A DNA stretch of 64,000 bases from JAHQVK01 sp036788295 (lineage in GTDB: Bacteria > Myxococcota > Kuafuiibacteriia > Kuafuiibacteriales > Kuafuiibacteriaceae). The DNA is taken from positions 35,657-99,656 of the forward strand of contig DAIQNR010000012.1 in NCBI GenBank assembly GCA_036788295.1, given 5' to 3'. Within the stretch, counting starts at the first letter, position 1; each line of letters starts with the position of its first letter. Under the pieces are notes generated by a model. It ran no database searches and was not told where the DNA came from. It worked only from the letters and a program-made list of their open reading frames with translations. This document shows positions 7,762-15,869 of this stretch, piece after piece. Made by a program: the position numbers and the translations under genes.

Positions 7762-8505
7762 ATGGTGCCGCCCATGGTGGAGCCCCTTCGCGCGGTCGAG
7801 ACCCTGGTGCGGTACCTCGGAGCGCACCCGGAAGAGATCGGCCGGTTCGTACGCAGCGGACTCGGCATGAGGGTCGGGGTCCCACTCGCTGCGTTTCGGT
7901 GGCTGTTGTCGGAGTTGACCAAGGACGCCGGCGTCGACGCCGAGCTCGACGTCGATCCGCCTGGCCTTCGCTTCGGGGCCACGGTCGACAAGATGCGGAC
8001 CCGCATGCGGATCACGGCCGCGCTGTTCGTTCAGGACATCGAGATCGACGAGCATCAATTCCGCATCGAGCTTCGGATCGAGGACCTGAACATCGCCGTG
8101 CTCAGCTCGGAGAAGACCCAAATATCGGCCCTCATCCGGTCGGGGGCGCTCGATTTGTCTCGGCCCGGGGACCTGCTCGCCGAGCTGCCCGACATCCCCG
8201 ATGTGGTGGTGGATGCCCGGGCCAACCGCATCGCGATCGACCTCATGCGCTCCGAGCGCTTCGGCGACCCGAGGATCAAGGAACTGGTGGGATTGCTGTC
8301 CGCGCTGGTGACCGTGAAGGAGGTCCGGACCGAGAAGACCCAGCACGTCGACGTCGCGTTCCGGGCGCTGCCCCGCGGGCCCTTCAGCGCCGGCCGCGCC
8401 GTCCGGGACGTGCTGGTCCAGCCGAGCCTCGGTCGGGCTCGCCAGATCGCGAAGCGCCTGCTCGGCCGAAACCGCTCGCTCGGCCCCGGTGGGTTCTTGC
8501 GCTGA
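7762..8505 (+). CDS. Conserved protein of unknown function, end of the SPFH operon
   Basis: A 247-residue protein without a signal peptide or clear membrane segment. The central part alternates hydrophobic and polar residues like a beta sheet (ITAALFVQDIEIDEHQFRIE, then VVVDARANRIAIDLM), and the C-terminal 40 residues are basic (QIAKRLLGRNR). The ATG at 7762 has GAAGG 5 nt upstream; an alternative ATG lies at 7774. The lipid-binding-like sheet pattern is only an impression. It ends 9 bp from the convergent clpX stop. Its 30-bp distance from the upstream gene suggests the same operon. Confidence 0.65.
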   Translation: MVPPMVEPLRAVETLVRYLGAHPEEIGRFVRSGLGMRVGVPLAAFRWLLSELTKDAGVDAELDVDPPGLRFGATVDKMRTRMRITAALFVQDIEIDEHQFRIELRIEDLNIAVLSSEKTQISALIRSGALDLSRPGDLLAELPDIPDVVVDARANRIAIDLMRSERFGDPRIKELVGLLSALVTVKEVRTEKTQHVDVAFRALPRGPFSAGRAVRDVLVQPSLGRARQIAKRLLGRNRSLGPGGFLR

Positions 8506-8514
8506 GCAAAGCGC

Positions 8515-9765
8515 TCAGGCGCTCGCCTCCCGGTCCTCGTAGATGAGCATCGGGTTTTCGCCCTTCTCGATGACCTCCTTGGTGACCCGGCACTCCTTCA
8601 CTCCGGGGAGGAAGGGCACCTCGTACATGATGTCGAGCATCTGGTTCTCGAGGATGGCTCGCATCCCGCGGGCTCCCGACTCTCGGCGGATCGCCTCCTT
8701 GGCGATCGCGTGGAGCGCCTGACGGGTGAAGGAGAGCTTCACCCCCTCGAGCATGAAGAGCTTCTTGTACTGCTTCGTCAGCGCGTTCTTCGGCTCGGTC
8801 AGGATCGTGACCAGGTCCTCCTCGGTGAGGTCGCTCAGGGTCGCCACCACCGGGAGCCGGCCCACGAACTCGGGGATGAGCCCGAATTTGCCCAAATCCT
8901 CGGCCTCCACCTTCGCGAGCACCTCGCCGGTCCGCCTCGTCTGCTTCGAGTCGATCTCGGACCCGAAGCCGATGCCGCTCTTTCCGAGCCGGCGGGCGAC
9001 GATCTGGTCGAGACCGACGAAGGCGCCGCCGGCGATGAACAGGATGTTGGAGGTGTCGATCTGCACGTACTCCTGCTGGGAGTATTTCTTGGTCCCCCGA
9101 GGGGCGACGTTGCATTTGCTGCCCTCGAGCAGCTTGAGCAGGCCCTGCTGCACGCCTTCTCCGGACACGTCGCGGGTCGCGGACGGGCTCTCCCCCTTGC
9201 GGGCGACCTTGTCGATCTCGTCGATGTAGACGATGCCCTTCTGGGCCCGCTCGATGTCGTTGTCGGCGGCTGCCAGCAGGTTTTGGATGATCGACTCCAC
9301 GTCTTCACCCACGTAGCCGGCCTCCGTGAGCGTGGTGGCGTCGGCGACGGTGAAGGGCACGTCGAGAAAGCGGGCGAGCGACTGGGCGAGCAGGGTCTTG
9401 CCCGTCCCGGTGGGCCCGATCATCAAGATGTTGGACTTCTGAATCTCGACCGCGTCGGACTGCTCGCGCAGCCCAATCCGCTTGTAGTGGTTGTAGACGG
9501 CGACGCTCAGCACCACCTTCGCGAGCGACTGGCCGATGACGTAGTCGTCGAGGAACGCCTTGATCTCGGTGGGGGGCGGGATCCGCTGCTTCGGGCCGAG
9601 CGACCCTTCCTTCAATCGCTCCTCGGCGATGATGTCGTTGCACAGGCGAATGCACTCATCGCAGATGTACACCGTTGGCCCCGCGATGAGCTTCTTCACC
9701 TCCCGCTGGCTCTTCCCGCAGAACGAGCACGAGAGGTTGATGTTGCGGGTGTCCCGGCGGCTCAC
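8515..9765 (-). CDS. clpX: ATP-dependent Clp protease ATP-binding subunit ClpX
   Basis: A 416-residue AAA+ unfoldase that unfolds tagged proteins and feeds them to ClpP. The N-terminal zinc domain has Cys13, Cys16, Cys35 and Cys38 (CSFC and CDEC). Walker A GPTGTGKT is at 117-124, the GYVG pore loop at 150-153, Walker B IVYIDEIDK at 178-186, and the IGF loop for ClpP docking appears as SGIGFGSE. The GTG at 9765 is chosen because it gives the family N-terminus SRRDTRN-NLSCSFCGKS; a TTG at 9807 is also open. Neither has a strong ribosome binding site. Unusually, clpP, tig and lon, common neighbours, are not adjacent; flanking genes are unrelated. Confidence 0.96.
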   Translation of the reverse strand: MSRRDTRNINLSCSFCGKSQREVKKLIAGPTVYICDECIRLCNDIIAEERLKEGSLGPKQRIPPPTEIKAFLDDYVIGQSLAKVVLSVAVYNHYKRIGLREQSDAVEIQKSNILMIGPTGTGKTLLAQSLARFLDVPFTVADATTLTEAGYVGEDVESIIQNLLAAADNDIERAQKGIVYIDEIDKVARKGESPSATRDVSGEGVQQGLLKLLEGSKCNVAPRGTKKYSQQEYVQIDTSNILFIAGGAFVGLDQIVARRLGKSGIGFGSEIDSKQTRRTGEVLAKVEAEDLGKFGLIPEFVGRLPVVATLSDLTEEDLVTILTEPKNALTKQYKKLFMLEGVKLSFTRQALHAIAKEAIRRESGARGMRAILENQMLDIMYEVPFLPGVKECRVTKEVIEKGENPMLIYEDREASA

Positions 9766-9829
9766 CGGAAGAAGGCTACCGGCCTCGAGGACGGCCGACA
9801 ACGGCAATGCGATGTGACGGCCAGGTGCC

Positions 9830-9858
9830 TTGACAGTGCCGGGCGCCGTTGGTAATGA
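9830..9858 (+). promoter_or_regulatory. Putative sigma-70-type promoter for the TPR protein gene
   Basis: TTGACA (9830-9835), a 17-bp spacer and TAATGA (9853-9858) lie 62 bp upstream of the start at 9921. The -35 is perfect and the spacing ideal; the -10 is a partial match. On the other strand the spacer also carries the upstream region of clpX. Confidence 0.45.
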
Positions 9859-9920
9859 CGCGAAATCTTTGGGCTTATGGCGCCTTTCGGTAGGTGCCCA
9901 GCCAGCCCTAGAGGTCTTCG

Positions 9921-11546
9921 ATGCCGCAAAACCCGGACGCTTCCACCCCGTACGACGAATTCGAGCCTCCCGCGCCGCCGAGGCAGGGCTTCGGCCGGTT
10001 CATCAGGGACGTCATCATCGTGCTCGCGCTCGGAGCCGGGGCGCTGTTCTTGTACAAGCAGCGGGTCGACACGAGGCAAGAGGTGGAGGAGCTGCGGTCC
10101 CAAGCGCAGCGACTCGTGAAGCGCAACGACCTCGCGTCTCTGCTCGAGGCGCAGAAGGTCTTCGAGGAGGCGCTGGCGTTGACCCCGAGCGACGGTCGTC
10201 TCTCGGCGGCCCTGGCCGAGACGCTCGTGTTCCAGCACGCCACCCACGGGCTCGACACCCTGGACGAAGCGAGCCGGCAGCTCTCGGAAGCGGAGCGCCA
10301 GGAGGTGGAGAGCCCGGCGCGGTTCGCCTCCGCCGCCTACCTCGACATTCTGAAGGGTCAGCCCGAGTCGGCCGAACGCAAGCTGAAGGCGCTGCTCGAC
10401 GACGGAAAAGGGGCCTCCTCCCTCGCCCACGCCCTCGGCTGGGCCCGGCTCGAGCAGGGGGACCTGTACGACGGCAACCGGCTGATGAACACCGCGGCCG
10501 ACGGGGACTTCAGCGCGCTCGGGTTTCGGATGACGCTCGCCGACGGGACGCTCCGCCAGGGGCTCCCCAAGGCTGCGATCAAGCACCTGAGCAACATCAC
10601 CGCCCCGAACATGAACCCCAACCACCACCTCGCGAAGGCCTACCTGGCCGCGCTCCGGCTTCAGACCTCCGGCAACTTGACCGGTCCGTCGAAGCTGATG
10701 GACGACCTCGAGCAGGTCATCGATGAGGTGAACCAGAGCCCGCGGGCCAAGGCCTACCTGGAGTGGGCGAAGGCGGAGCGAGCCCTGGCCGTAGGCGCCG
10801 CGAACGACGCTCTGTCCCACATCGAGGAGGCCAAGAAGGCGTGGCCCGACCATCCGCCGTTTTTTGGCGTCGAGGCCCGCGCCCTGAAGACGAAGGGGGA
10901 CCTCGACGGCGCGGTGGCCGCCTACGAGAAGGCGATCGCGCTTCGCCCGCTGTATCGCGGACTCAAGTGGGAGCTCGCCCGGCTGAAGAGCGAGCGAAAG
11001 GACGACGCGGCCCTGACCTTGGTGGCGGAGCTCGAAAAAGCCCAGCAGGGCGTGATCGGACCCGAGTTCGAGATCTTTCGGGGCAAACACGCGCTCGAGA
11101 AGGGGGACCTGAAGGAGGCCAAGGCGCACTTCACGCAGGCGGCGGAGCTCGGCAACGACCCCGAGATCCTGCTCGGACTTGCCCGCGTGGCCTTCGCCGA
11201 GGAGACGCCGAAAGGGAAGAAGGCCGACCTCGAGAAGGTGGCCGAACCCTTGGAGCGGGCGATGGACGCGCAGAAGTTCTTCCCCGAGGCCCAAGAGTTC
11301 TACGGGGACGTGAACCTGTGGAACTACCTCGCCGACGGCGCCCAAGCCGCGTACGAGGAGGCCGAGAAGCACCTCAAGCGGCTGCGCAAGCCGGTGCCCG
11401 AGGTGCTCGCGTTCTACAGCCGGGTGATCGCGCGCCTCAACGGCGTGACCGACGCCAAACTGAAGCGTCAGACCTCGAAACTCGCGGAGGACTGGGAGAA
11501 GCGACGCGACCAGTACATCGCGTCCCTGCTGACCGAAAACAGCTGA
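9921..11546 (+). CDS. Membrane-anchored TPR protein
   Basis: A 541-residue protein. A Pro-rich cytoplasmic tail of about 30 residues precedes one membrane segment (DVIIVLALGAGALFLYK, about 30-46). The rest is helical with repeated TPR-like pairs, for example QKVFEEALALTPSDGRLSAA, GDLDGAVAAYEKAIALRP and GDLKEAKAHFTQAAELGNDP. Such proteins act as scaffolds for protein assemblies; the extracytoplasmic TPR domain here has no attached enzyme domain. It lies alone between clpX (divergent) and a response regulator gene 149 bp downstream. No specific orthologue is recognised. Confidence 0.82.
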   Translation: MPQNPDASTPYDEFEPPAPPRQGFGRFIRDVIIVLALGAGALFLYKQRVDTRQEVEELRSQAQRLVKRNDLASLLEAQKVFEEALALTPSDGRLSAALAETLVFQHATHGLDTLDEASRQLSEAERQEVESPARFASAAYLDILKGQPESAERKLKALLDDGKGASSLAHALGWARLEQGDLYDGNRLMNTAADGDFSALGFRMTLADGTLRQGLPKAAIKHLSNITAPNMNPNHHLAKAYLAALRLQTSGNLTGPSKLMDDLEQVIDEVNQSPRAKAYLEWAKAERALAVGAANDALSHIEEAKKAWPDHPPFFGVEARALKTKGDLDGAVAAYEKAIALRPLYRGLKWELARLKSERKDDAALTLVAELEKAQQGVIGPEFEIFRGKHALEKGDLKEAKAHFTQAAELGNDPEILLGLARVAFAEETPKGKKADLEKVAEPLERAMDAQKFFPEAQEFYGDVNLWNYLADGAQAAYEEAEKHLKRLRKPVPEVLAFYSRVIARLNGVTDAKLKRQTSKLAEDWEKRRDQYIASLLTENS

Positions 11547-11695
11547 CCGCTCGCGCGAGCCGGCAAGAACCGCTGGCCGCTTTCTCGCGTCGCGCCACCC
11601 GAGCCTCGACCGACGGCCAGGGCCTTGGCACCGCCGTGTTGGACAACCCCGCGGCGAAGGGCGATCCCTCGGTGGTTTTGCGGTAGCCTCGAGCG

Positions 11696-13102
11696 GTGGA
11701 TTCGACCGCGCCGACCCCGGTCCTCCTCGTCGTGGACGACGAGCACGAGCACGTCGCTTCGCTCCGCCGCGTGTTCGAGCGCGACAGCCTCGTGGTCCAC
11801 GGCGCGACGTCCGGGGAGCTCGCGCTTCAGCGGCTCCGAGACACCCCGGTGGACCTCGTTCTCGCCGACGTCATGATGCCGGGCATGTCGGGCATCGACC
11901 TGCTGCGGGCAACCAGGACCCTGCGGCCGGACGCGGACGTCGTCGTCATGACCGCCTACGGCACGATCGAGCTCGCGGTGGAGGCGATGCGGGCGGGAGC
12001 CTACGACTTCGTCGAGAAGCCATTCAAGGCGGCGCTCATCCGGCGAGTGGTGGCAAGGGCGCTCGAACGGCAGCGGCTGACCAAAGAGAACGTGCTGTTG
12101 CGGGCCCAGCTCGACGCCGCCCGCAACGGCGGCCGGGAGCGGGTGCTGGTCGGCCGCGCCCCGGCCATGCAAGCCACCATGGAGATGGTGGCGCAGGCCG
12201 CCGCGTCGAGCGCGACGGTGTTCGTGAACGGGGAGTCGGGCACCGGAAAGGAGCTGATCGCCCGCGCGCTGCACGATCAGTCCCCCCGACGGGATGGGCC
12301 GTTCGTGGTCGTCAACTGCGCCGCGCTCCCTGAATCCATCTTGGAAGCCGAGCTCTTCGGGTTCGAACGAGGCGCGTTCACCGGGGCCACCGCCACGAAG
12401 GAAGGGCGGATCGAGCGGGCCGAAGCGGGGACGCTCTTTCTCGACGAGGTCGCGGAGCTCGCCCAGCCGGTGCAGGCGAAGCTGCTTCGCGTGCTCCAGG
12501 AGGGGGAATTCGAGCGGCTCGGCGGGCACGAGACCAGGCGGGTGGATTTTCGGCTCGTGTCGGCGACGAACCGCGACCTCGAGCAGCTGGTGCGGCAGGG
12601 CACCTTTCGCGAAGATCTCTTCTATCGATTGAACGTCATCGGGATCCAGCTCCCTCCGCTTCGAGACCGGCCCGAGGACATTCCGCTGCTCGTGGATCAC
12701 TTTCTTCGCCGGTTCGCCGACAAGAACGACAAGCCGATCCGAGGCATCGAGAAGGAGACGATGGATGCGCTGCGGCGCTGGCCGTGGCCGGGCAACGTGC
12801 GCGAGCTCGAGAACGTCATCGAGCGAGCCGTGGTGCTGTCGCGAGGTCCAGCGATCGGTCTGGACGACCTTCCTCAGCCGCTTCGGAACAACCCCAGCGT
12901 GACCGACCACGGCCCGGTGCGCCGAGAAGGGCGCTCGGTGGTCGTACCCATCGGGACCAAGCTCGAGGAGGTCGAGCGAGCGCTGATTCACGCCACGCTC
13001 GTGGAGACGAGCGGGGACAAGACGCTGGCCGCGCAGCTGCTCGGCATCGCCCCGCGCACCATCTATCGCCGCCTCGAGGCGGAGAGGAGTCCAAAAGACT
13101 GA
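11696..13102 (+). CDS. NtrC-family sigma-54-dependent response regulator
   Basis: A 468-residue regulator with the complete NtrC layout. The receiver domain (residues 7-120) has the acidic pair VDDEH, phospho-acceptor Asp58 in LADVMMPG, Thr in MTAYG and Lys in EKPF. The AAA+ domain has Walker A GESGTGKE and the sigma-54 contact loop GAFTGA in ELFGFERGAFTGA. A Fis-type helix-turn-helix ends the protein (DKTLAAQLLGIAPRTIYRRL). The start is GTG at 11696. Phosphorylation should switch on ATP hydrolysis and open sigma-54 promoters. No histidine kinase gene is adjacent, so it is an orphan regulator, common in myxobacteria. Targets cannot be inferred from this window. Confidence 0.93.
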   Translation: MDSTAPTPVLLVVDDEHEHVASLRRVFERDSLVVHGATSGELALQRLRDTPVDLVLADVMMPGMSGIDLLRATRTLRPDADVVVMTAYGTIELAVEAMRAGAYDFVEKPFKAALIRRVVARALERQRLTKENVLLRAQLDAARNGGRERVLVGRAPAMQATMEMVAQAAASSATVFVNGESGTGKELIARALHDQSPRRDGPFVVVNCAALPESILEAELFGFERGAFTGATATKEGRIERAEAGTLFLDEVAELAQPVQAKLLRVLQEGEFERLGGHETRRVDFRLVSATNRDLEQLVRQGTFREDLFYRLNVIGIQLPPLRDRPEDIPLLVDHFLRRFADKNDKPIRGIEKETMDALRRWPWPGNVRELENVIERAVVLSRGPAIGLDDLPQPLRNNPSVTDHGPVRREGRSVVVPIGTKLEEVERALIHATLVETSGDKTLAAQLLGIAPRTIYRRLEAERSPKD

Positions 13103-13205
13103 TCTTGTTTCTTCGCAGGCCCTGCAGAGAGCGGAACCGCGAGGACCGGGGCCAGGAACGGAGGAAGCGAGCCTCGGGCCTTGGCGGCCCGTCGGCTCTA
13201 CGATC

Positions 13206-15035
13206 TTACTTCTCGCGAAGCTCGGCGAGCTGCTTCTTGAAGATGTCGCCGAGCGTACCGAGGCCCTTGCCCTTCTCCTTCGGGGAGGAGAGGAAGCCCT
13301 CGAATTCCGCTCGCTCTTCGGCCTGCCGCGCCGCCTTGATCGACAGCCGGATCTTGCCGTTCTTCGGGTCCACTTCGAGCACGATCACCTTGTGCTTGTC
13401 CCCGATCTTGAACTCCTTGGCGAGGTCGGCTCCGCGCTGGGTTCCGGTCTCGGCCGCAGGAACCAGGCCACGGGCCTCGTTCGGGAGCTTCACGAACAGC
13501 CCGAAGGACTCGATCTTGTCCACCGTGCCTTCGAGGACGAGACCTTTCCGCAGCTCGTCGGCGAGCTCGGACGGAGTTTTGGCCAGCGACAGCCCGATGC
13601 GGCGCTTGCCCCACTCGCACGACAGCACCGTCGCCTCGACCTCGTCCCCCACCTTCACGATGTCGTTGGGCTTCGACACCCGCTCCCCGAGCCGCATGTT
13701 GGAGACGTGCACGAGCCCATCCACCCCGGGCAGAATCTCGACGAATGCGCCAAACGACTGAATTCGGGCCACCCGGCCGCGAACCTTCATGCCCTCGCGG
13801 ATCTCGACCTCGGCCCTGGTCCAGGGGTCGTCCTCGAGCGCCTTCATCGACAGGCTGATCTTCTTCTCCCCGTCCTTCTTGCCGTCCTCGATCTTCAGGA
13901 TCTGGACCTTCACGAGGTAGCCGGCCTTCAGCTTGTCGCTCGCCTTGGTCACATGTCCGTGGCTGATCTCGGACATGTGGACGAGGCCTTCGATCCCGCC
14001 GATGTCCACGAACGCCCCGTAGTCCCGGACGGAGGTCACCGTGCCGTCCACGATGTCACCCACCGAGAGCTGGGCGAGCAGCGTCTCGGCTTTGCGGGCG
14101 TTCTCTTCCATCAGGAGCTGGCGACGGGAGACGACGATGTTCTTTCCGCCGTCCTTGAACTCCGTGATTTTGAAGGGGAACTTGCTTCCGACGTAGTTCG
14201 CGTCCTTCGTCATCCGGAGGTCGATCTGCGACGAGGGGCAGAACGCTCGGATGCCGTTGATATCGACGTCGAATCCGCCCTTGTTCTGTCCGGTGACCCT
14301 GGCCTCGACCGGCATGCCCGTCCGGTGGGCCTCTCGAAGCTCCTCCCGGTTCTTGAGCGACTGATGAGGAAGAACCTTCACCAGGTAGACCGTTCCGCTT
14401 TCGATCTTGCGGATGCGGGCCTCGACCTTGTCGCCCTCGCTCAAGGTGAGCTCGCCGGTCTCCTCGTCGATGAGCTCGCTCTTCGCGATGACCCCTTCCG
14501 CCTTGGCGCCGACGTCCAGGAAGACGTCGTCGGCGGTGAAGCCCACAATCTTGGCGAAGATCACCTGGCCGACCCCGAGGTTGCCCCCGATCGACTCCTT
14601 CAGCTTCTTGCGCTTCTCCGCCGACTGCTTTTCGGCGAGCTCGAACATCTCGGCGAAAGACAGCTCGTTGGCCGGCAGCTCCGGGGCCCCCATCTGAAGC
14701 TGGGGCGCGGCCACCGCCTCCGATTCCTCGGCGTCCACGGCCGCACCGTCCGTCTCGGCGTCGCCGTGCGGCGAGGTTTCCTCGACGAACTCGGAGCCGG
14801 CCTCGACGGACTCGGAGCCGGCCTCGGCGGACTCGGAGCCGGCCTCGGCGGACTCGGAGCCGGCCTCGACGGACTCGGAGCCGGCCTCGGCGGACTCCTC
14901 CCGTTCGATGTCGGCCTCCGACACGGTCACGGCCTCCGACCCTGCAGCGCCAGAGCCGTTGGGTTCGCTCTGGGCTGCGTCCGCAGCGGACGGAGTATTC
15001 TCGGCAAACGTGCCTTCCTTGGTCTCGGCCATCAT
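13206..15035 (-). CDS. rpsA: 30S ribosomal protein S1 with acidic N-terminal extension
   Basis: A 609-residue protein. Five S1 RNA-binding domains can be counted from about residue 150: GVGQVIFAKIVGFTADDVFL, MPVEARVTGQNKGGFDVDIN, VGDIVDGTVTSVRDYGAFVD, GMKVRGRVARIQSFGAFVEI and GLVLEGTVDKIESFGLFVKL. Domains 3 and 4 carry the GLVHMSEIS and GLVHVSNM motifs of mRNA-binding S1 modules. S1 helps the 30S subunit bind and unfold mRNA. The first 110 or so residues are unusual: highly acidic and Ser/Ala/Gly-rich, with five copies of a seven-residue repeat (ESxEAGS). The ATG at 15035 follows GGGAG by 8 nt. Downstream it converges on the NtrC-type regulator. Confidence 0.93.
   Translation of the reverse strand: MMAETKEGTFAENTPSAADAAQSEPNGSGAAGSEAVTVSEADIEREESAEAGSESVEAGSESAEAGSESAEAGSESVEAGSEFVEETSPHGDAETDGAAVDAEESEAVAAPQLQMGAPELPANELSFAEMFELAEKQSAEKRKKLKESIGGNLGVGQVIFAKIVGFTADDVFLDVGAKAEGVIAKSELIDEETGELTLSEGDKVEARIRKIESGTVYLVKVLPHQSLKNREELREAHRTGMPVEARVTGQNKGGFDVDINGIRAFCPSSQIDLRMTKDANYVGSKFPFKITEFKDGGKNIVVSRRQLLMEENARKAETLLAQLSVGDIVDGTVTSVRDYGAFVDIGGIEGLVHMSEISHGHVTKASDKLKAGYLVKVQILKIEDGKKDGEKKISLSMKALEDDPWTRAEVEIREGMKVRGRVARIQSFGAFVEILPGVDGLVHVSNMRLGERVSKPNDIVKVGDEVEATVLSCEWGKRRIGLSLAKTPSELADELRKGLVLEGTVDKIESFGLFVKLPNEARGLVPAAETGTQRGADLAKEFKIGDKHKVIVLEVDPKNGKIRLSIKAARQAEERAEFEGFLSSPKEKGKGLGTLGDIFKKQLAELREK
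14789..14893. repeat. Five tandem 21-bp repeats inside rpsA
   Basis: Five in-frame copies start at 14789, 14810, 14831, 14852 and 14873. Each reads ACTCGGAGCCGGCCTCG followed by A or G and CGG. They encode the seven-residue acidic repeat of the S1 N-terminus. Copies differ only at one position, so the array is young and could vary in copy number between strains. Confidence 0.95.
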
Positions 15036-15114
15036 CGGTGGAACTCCCGTCGGGCGGCGCAGCCCGGCCCGCCCTCGCGTCAGCGGAGGGCTCGGCCCGA
15101 CGCTTGGACGGACC

Positions 15115-15143
15115 CCCATAGAGGATCGAACGCGTCCTGTCAC
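15115..15143 (-). promoter_or_regulatory. Possible promoter of rpsA
   Basis: On the minus strand GTGACA (15143-15138) is followed after 17 bp by TATGGG (15120-15115), about 80 bp before the rpsA start. Both boxes are imperfect, so this is only a candidate. Confidence 0.28.
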
Positions 15144-15177
15144 CCACGGATGCAGACAAGCGGCGCCAACCTCGGCG

Positions 15178-15846
15178 CTAGCCGTTTGGACGAGCCTTCA
15201 AGTAGGCGCGCAAGTCGGCGAGAACGTCGTTCTCCGCCGTCCGGCCCGCCCGCAAGTCGGCGACGAGCGACTGGTATTTTGCTTCCACGTCGGGCTTTGG
15301 CGTGGGCCCGACGAGAACGTGACCGGGGGACGCGGCGGCCCCGGGGAACTCGCGGAGCAGCGCCTCGAGTTGGCCGCGACCGGCGAGGCGGCGGACCATC
15401 CCGTCGAGCGCCTCGTCGGCGACCGGACGGCTCTTCTCGAACGCTCGACCGGGGCGCTGGTCCACCCCGACGTACGTAGGCAAGGGCATGCGCCACAGCC
15501 CAAAGGACACGGCCCTCAACCACTGGTCGCCGGCCCGAAACGCGGGCTCCACCGACGTGTTGATCTGATGGGCGACCAGTCGCCCGGACGCCCGACCAGC
15601 GAACTCGTCGAGGAGCGTCCGACCGACCTCGGTGTCCTTCTCTCGGGCCGGGCCGCTGGCGCGCTCGCGAAGCGCGCCGAGCGTGGCCTTCTCCTCGACC
15701 GTGATCCGACGGTCGGCGCCCACCGAGGTCATCACCGCTTCGGCGGCGGCGCGGTCGAGCGGTCGGGCGCCGGATCGAAGCTCGGTGGCGAGCTGGTCGA
15801 GGACCTTGTTCGGCCCGAATGCAGAGCGGTTGCTGAGTTGAACCAT
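15178..15846 (-). CDS. Protein of unknown function upstream of rpsA
   Basis: A 222-residue, mostly helical, Arg/Ala-rich protein with no signal peptide or membrane segment. Recognisable stretches are SVGADRRITVEEKATLGALR and FGLWRMPLPTYVGVDQR. The first is reminiscent of the TerB/calcium-binding-like 'D-G-xI-T-x-x-E' pattern but too short to assign. The ATG at 15846 is supported by GAGGAA 6 nt upstream, better than the TTG at 15873. It sits between rpsA (143 bp downstream) and the Fic-like gene (24 bp upstream), so it may share a transcript with the latter. Confidence 0.6.
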   Translation of the reverse strand: MVQLSNRSAFGPNKVLDQLATELRSGARPLDRAAAEAVMTSVGADRRITVEEKATLGALRERASGPAREKDTEVGRTLLDEFAGRASGRLVAHQINTSVEPAFRAGDQWLRAVSFGLWRMPLPTYVGVDQRPGRAFEKSRPVADEALDGMVRRLAGRGQLEALLREFPGAAASPGHVLVGPTPKPDVEAKYQSLVADLRAGRTAENDVLADLRAYLKARPNG

Positions 15847-15869
15847 TTGAATTTCCTCTGAGAGTGGCT

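Noticed and set aside
11628..11660. Possible sigma-54 promoter before the NtrC-type regulator (TGGCAC followed by TGTTGG)
   Set aside because: The -24 part is good, but the -12 GC is absent at the required distance, so the element does not fit the consensus.
13103..13205. Bidirectional terminator between the NtrC-type gene and rpsA
   Set aside because: A short stem GGGCC..GGCCC is present, but it has no T-run on either side.
14789..14893. CRISPR-like array
   Set aside because: The five 21-bp repeats are contiguous, have no spacers, and lie in frame inside rpsA.
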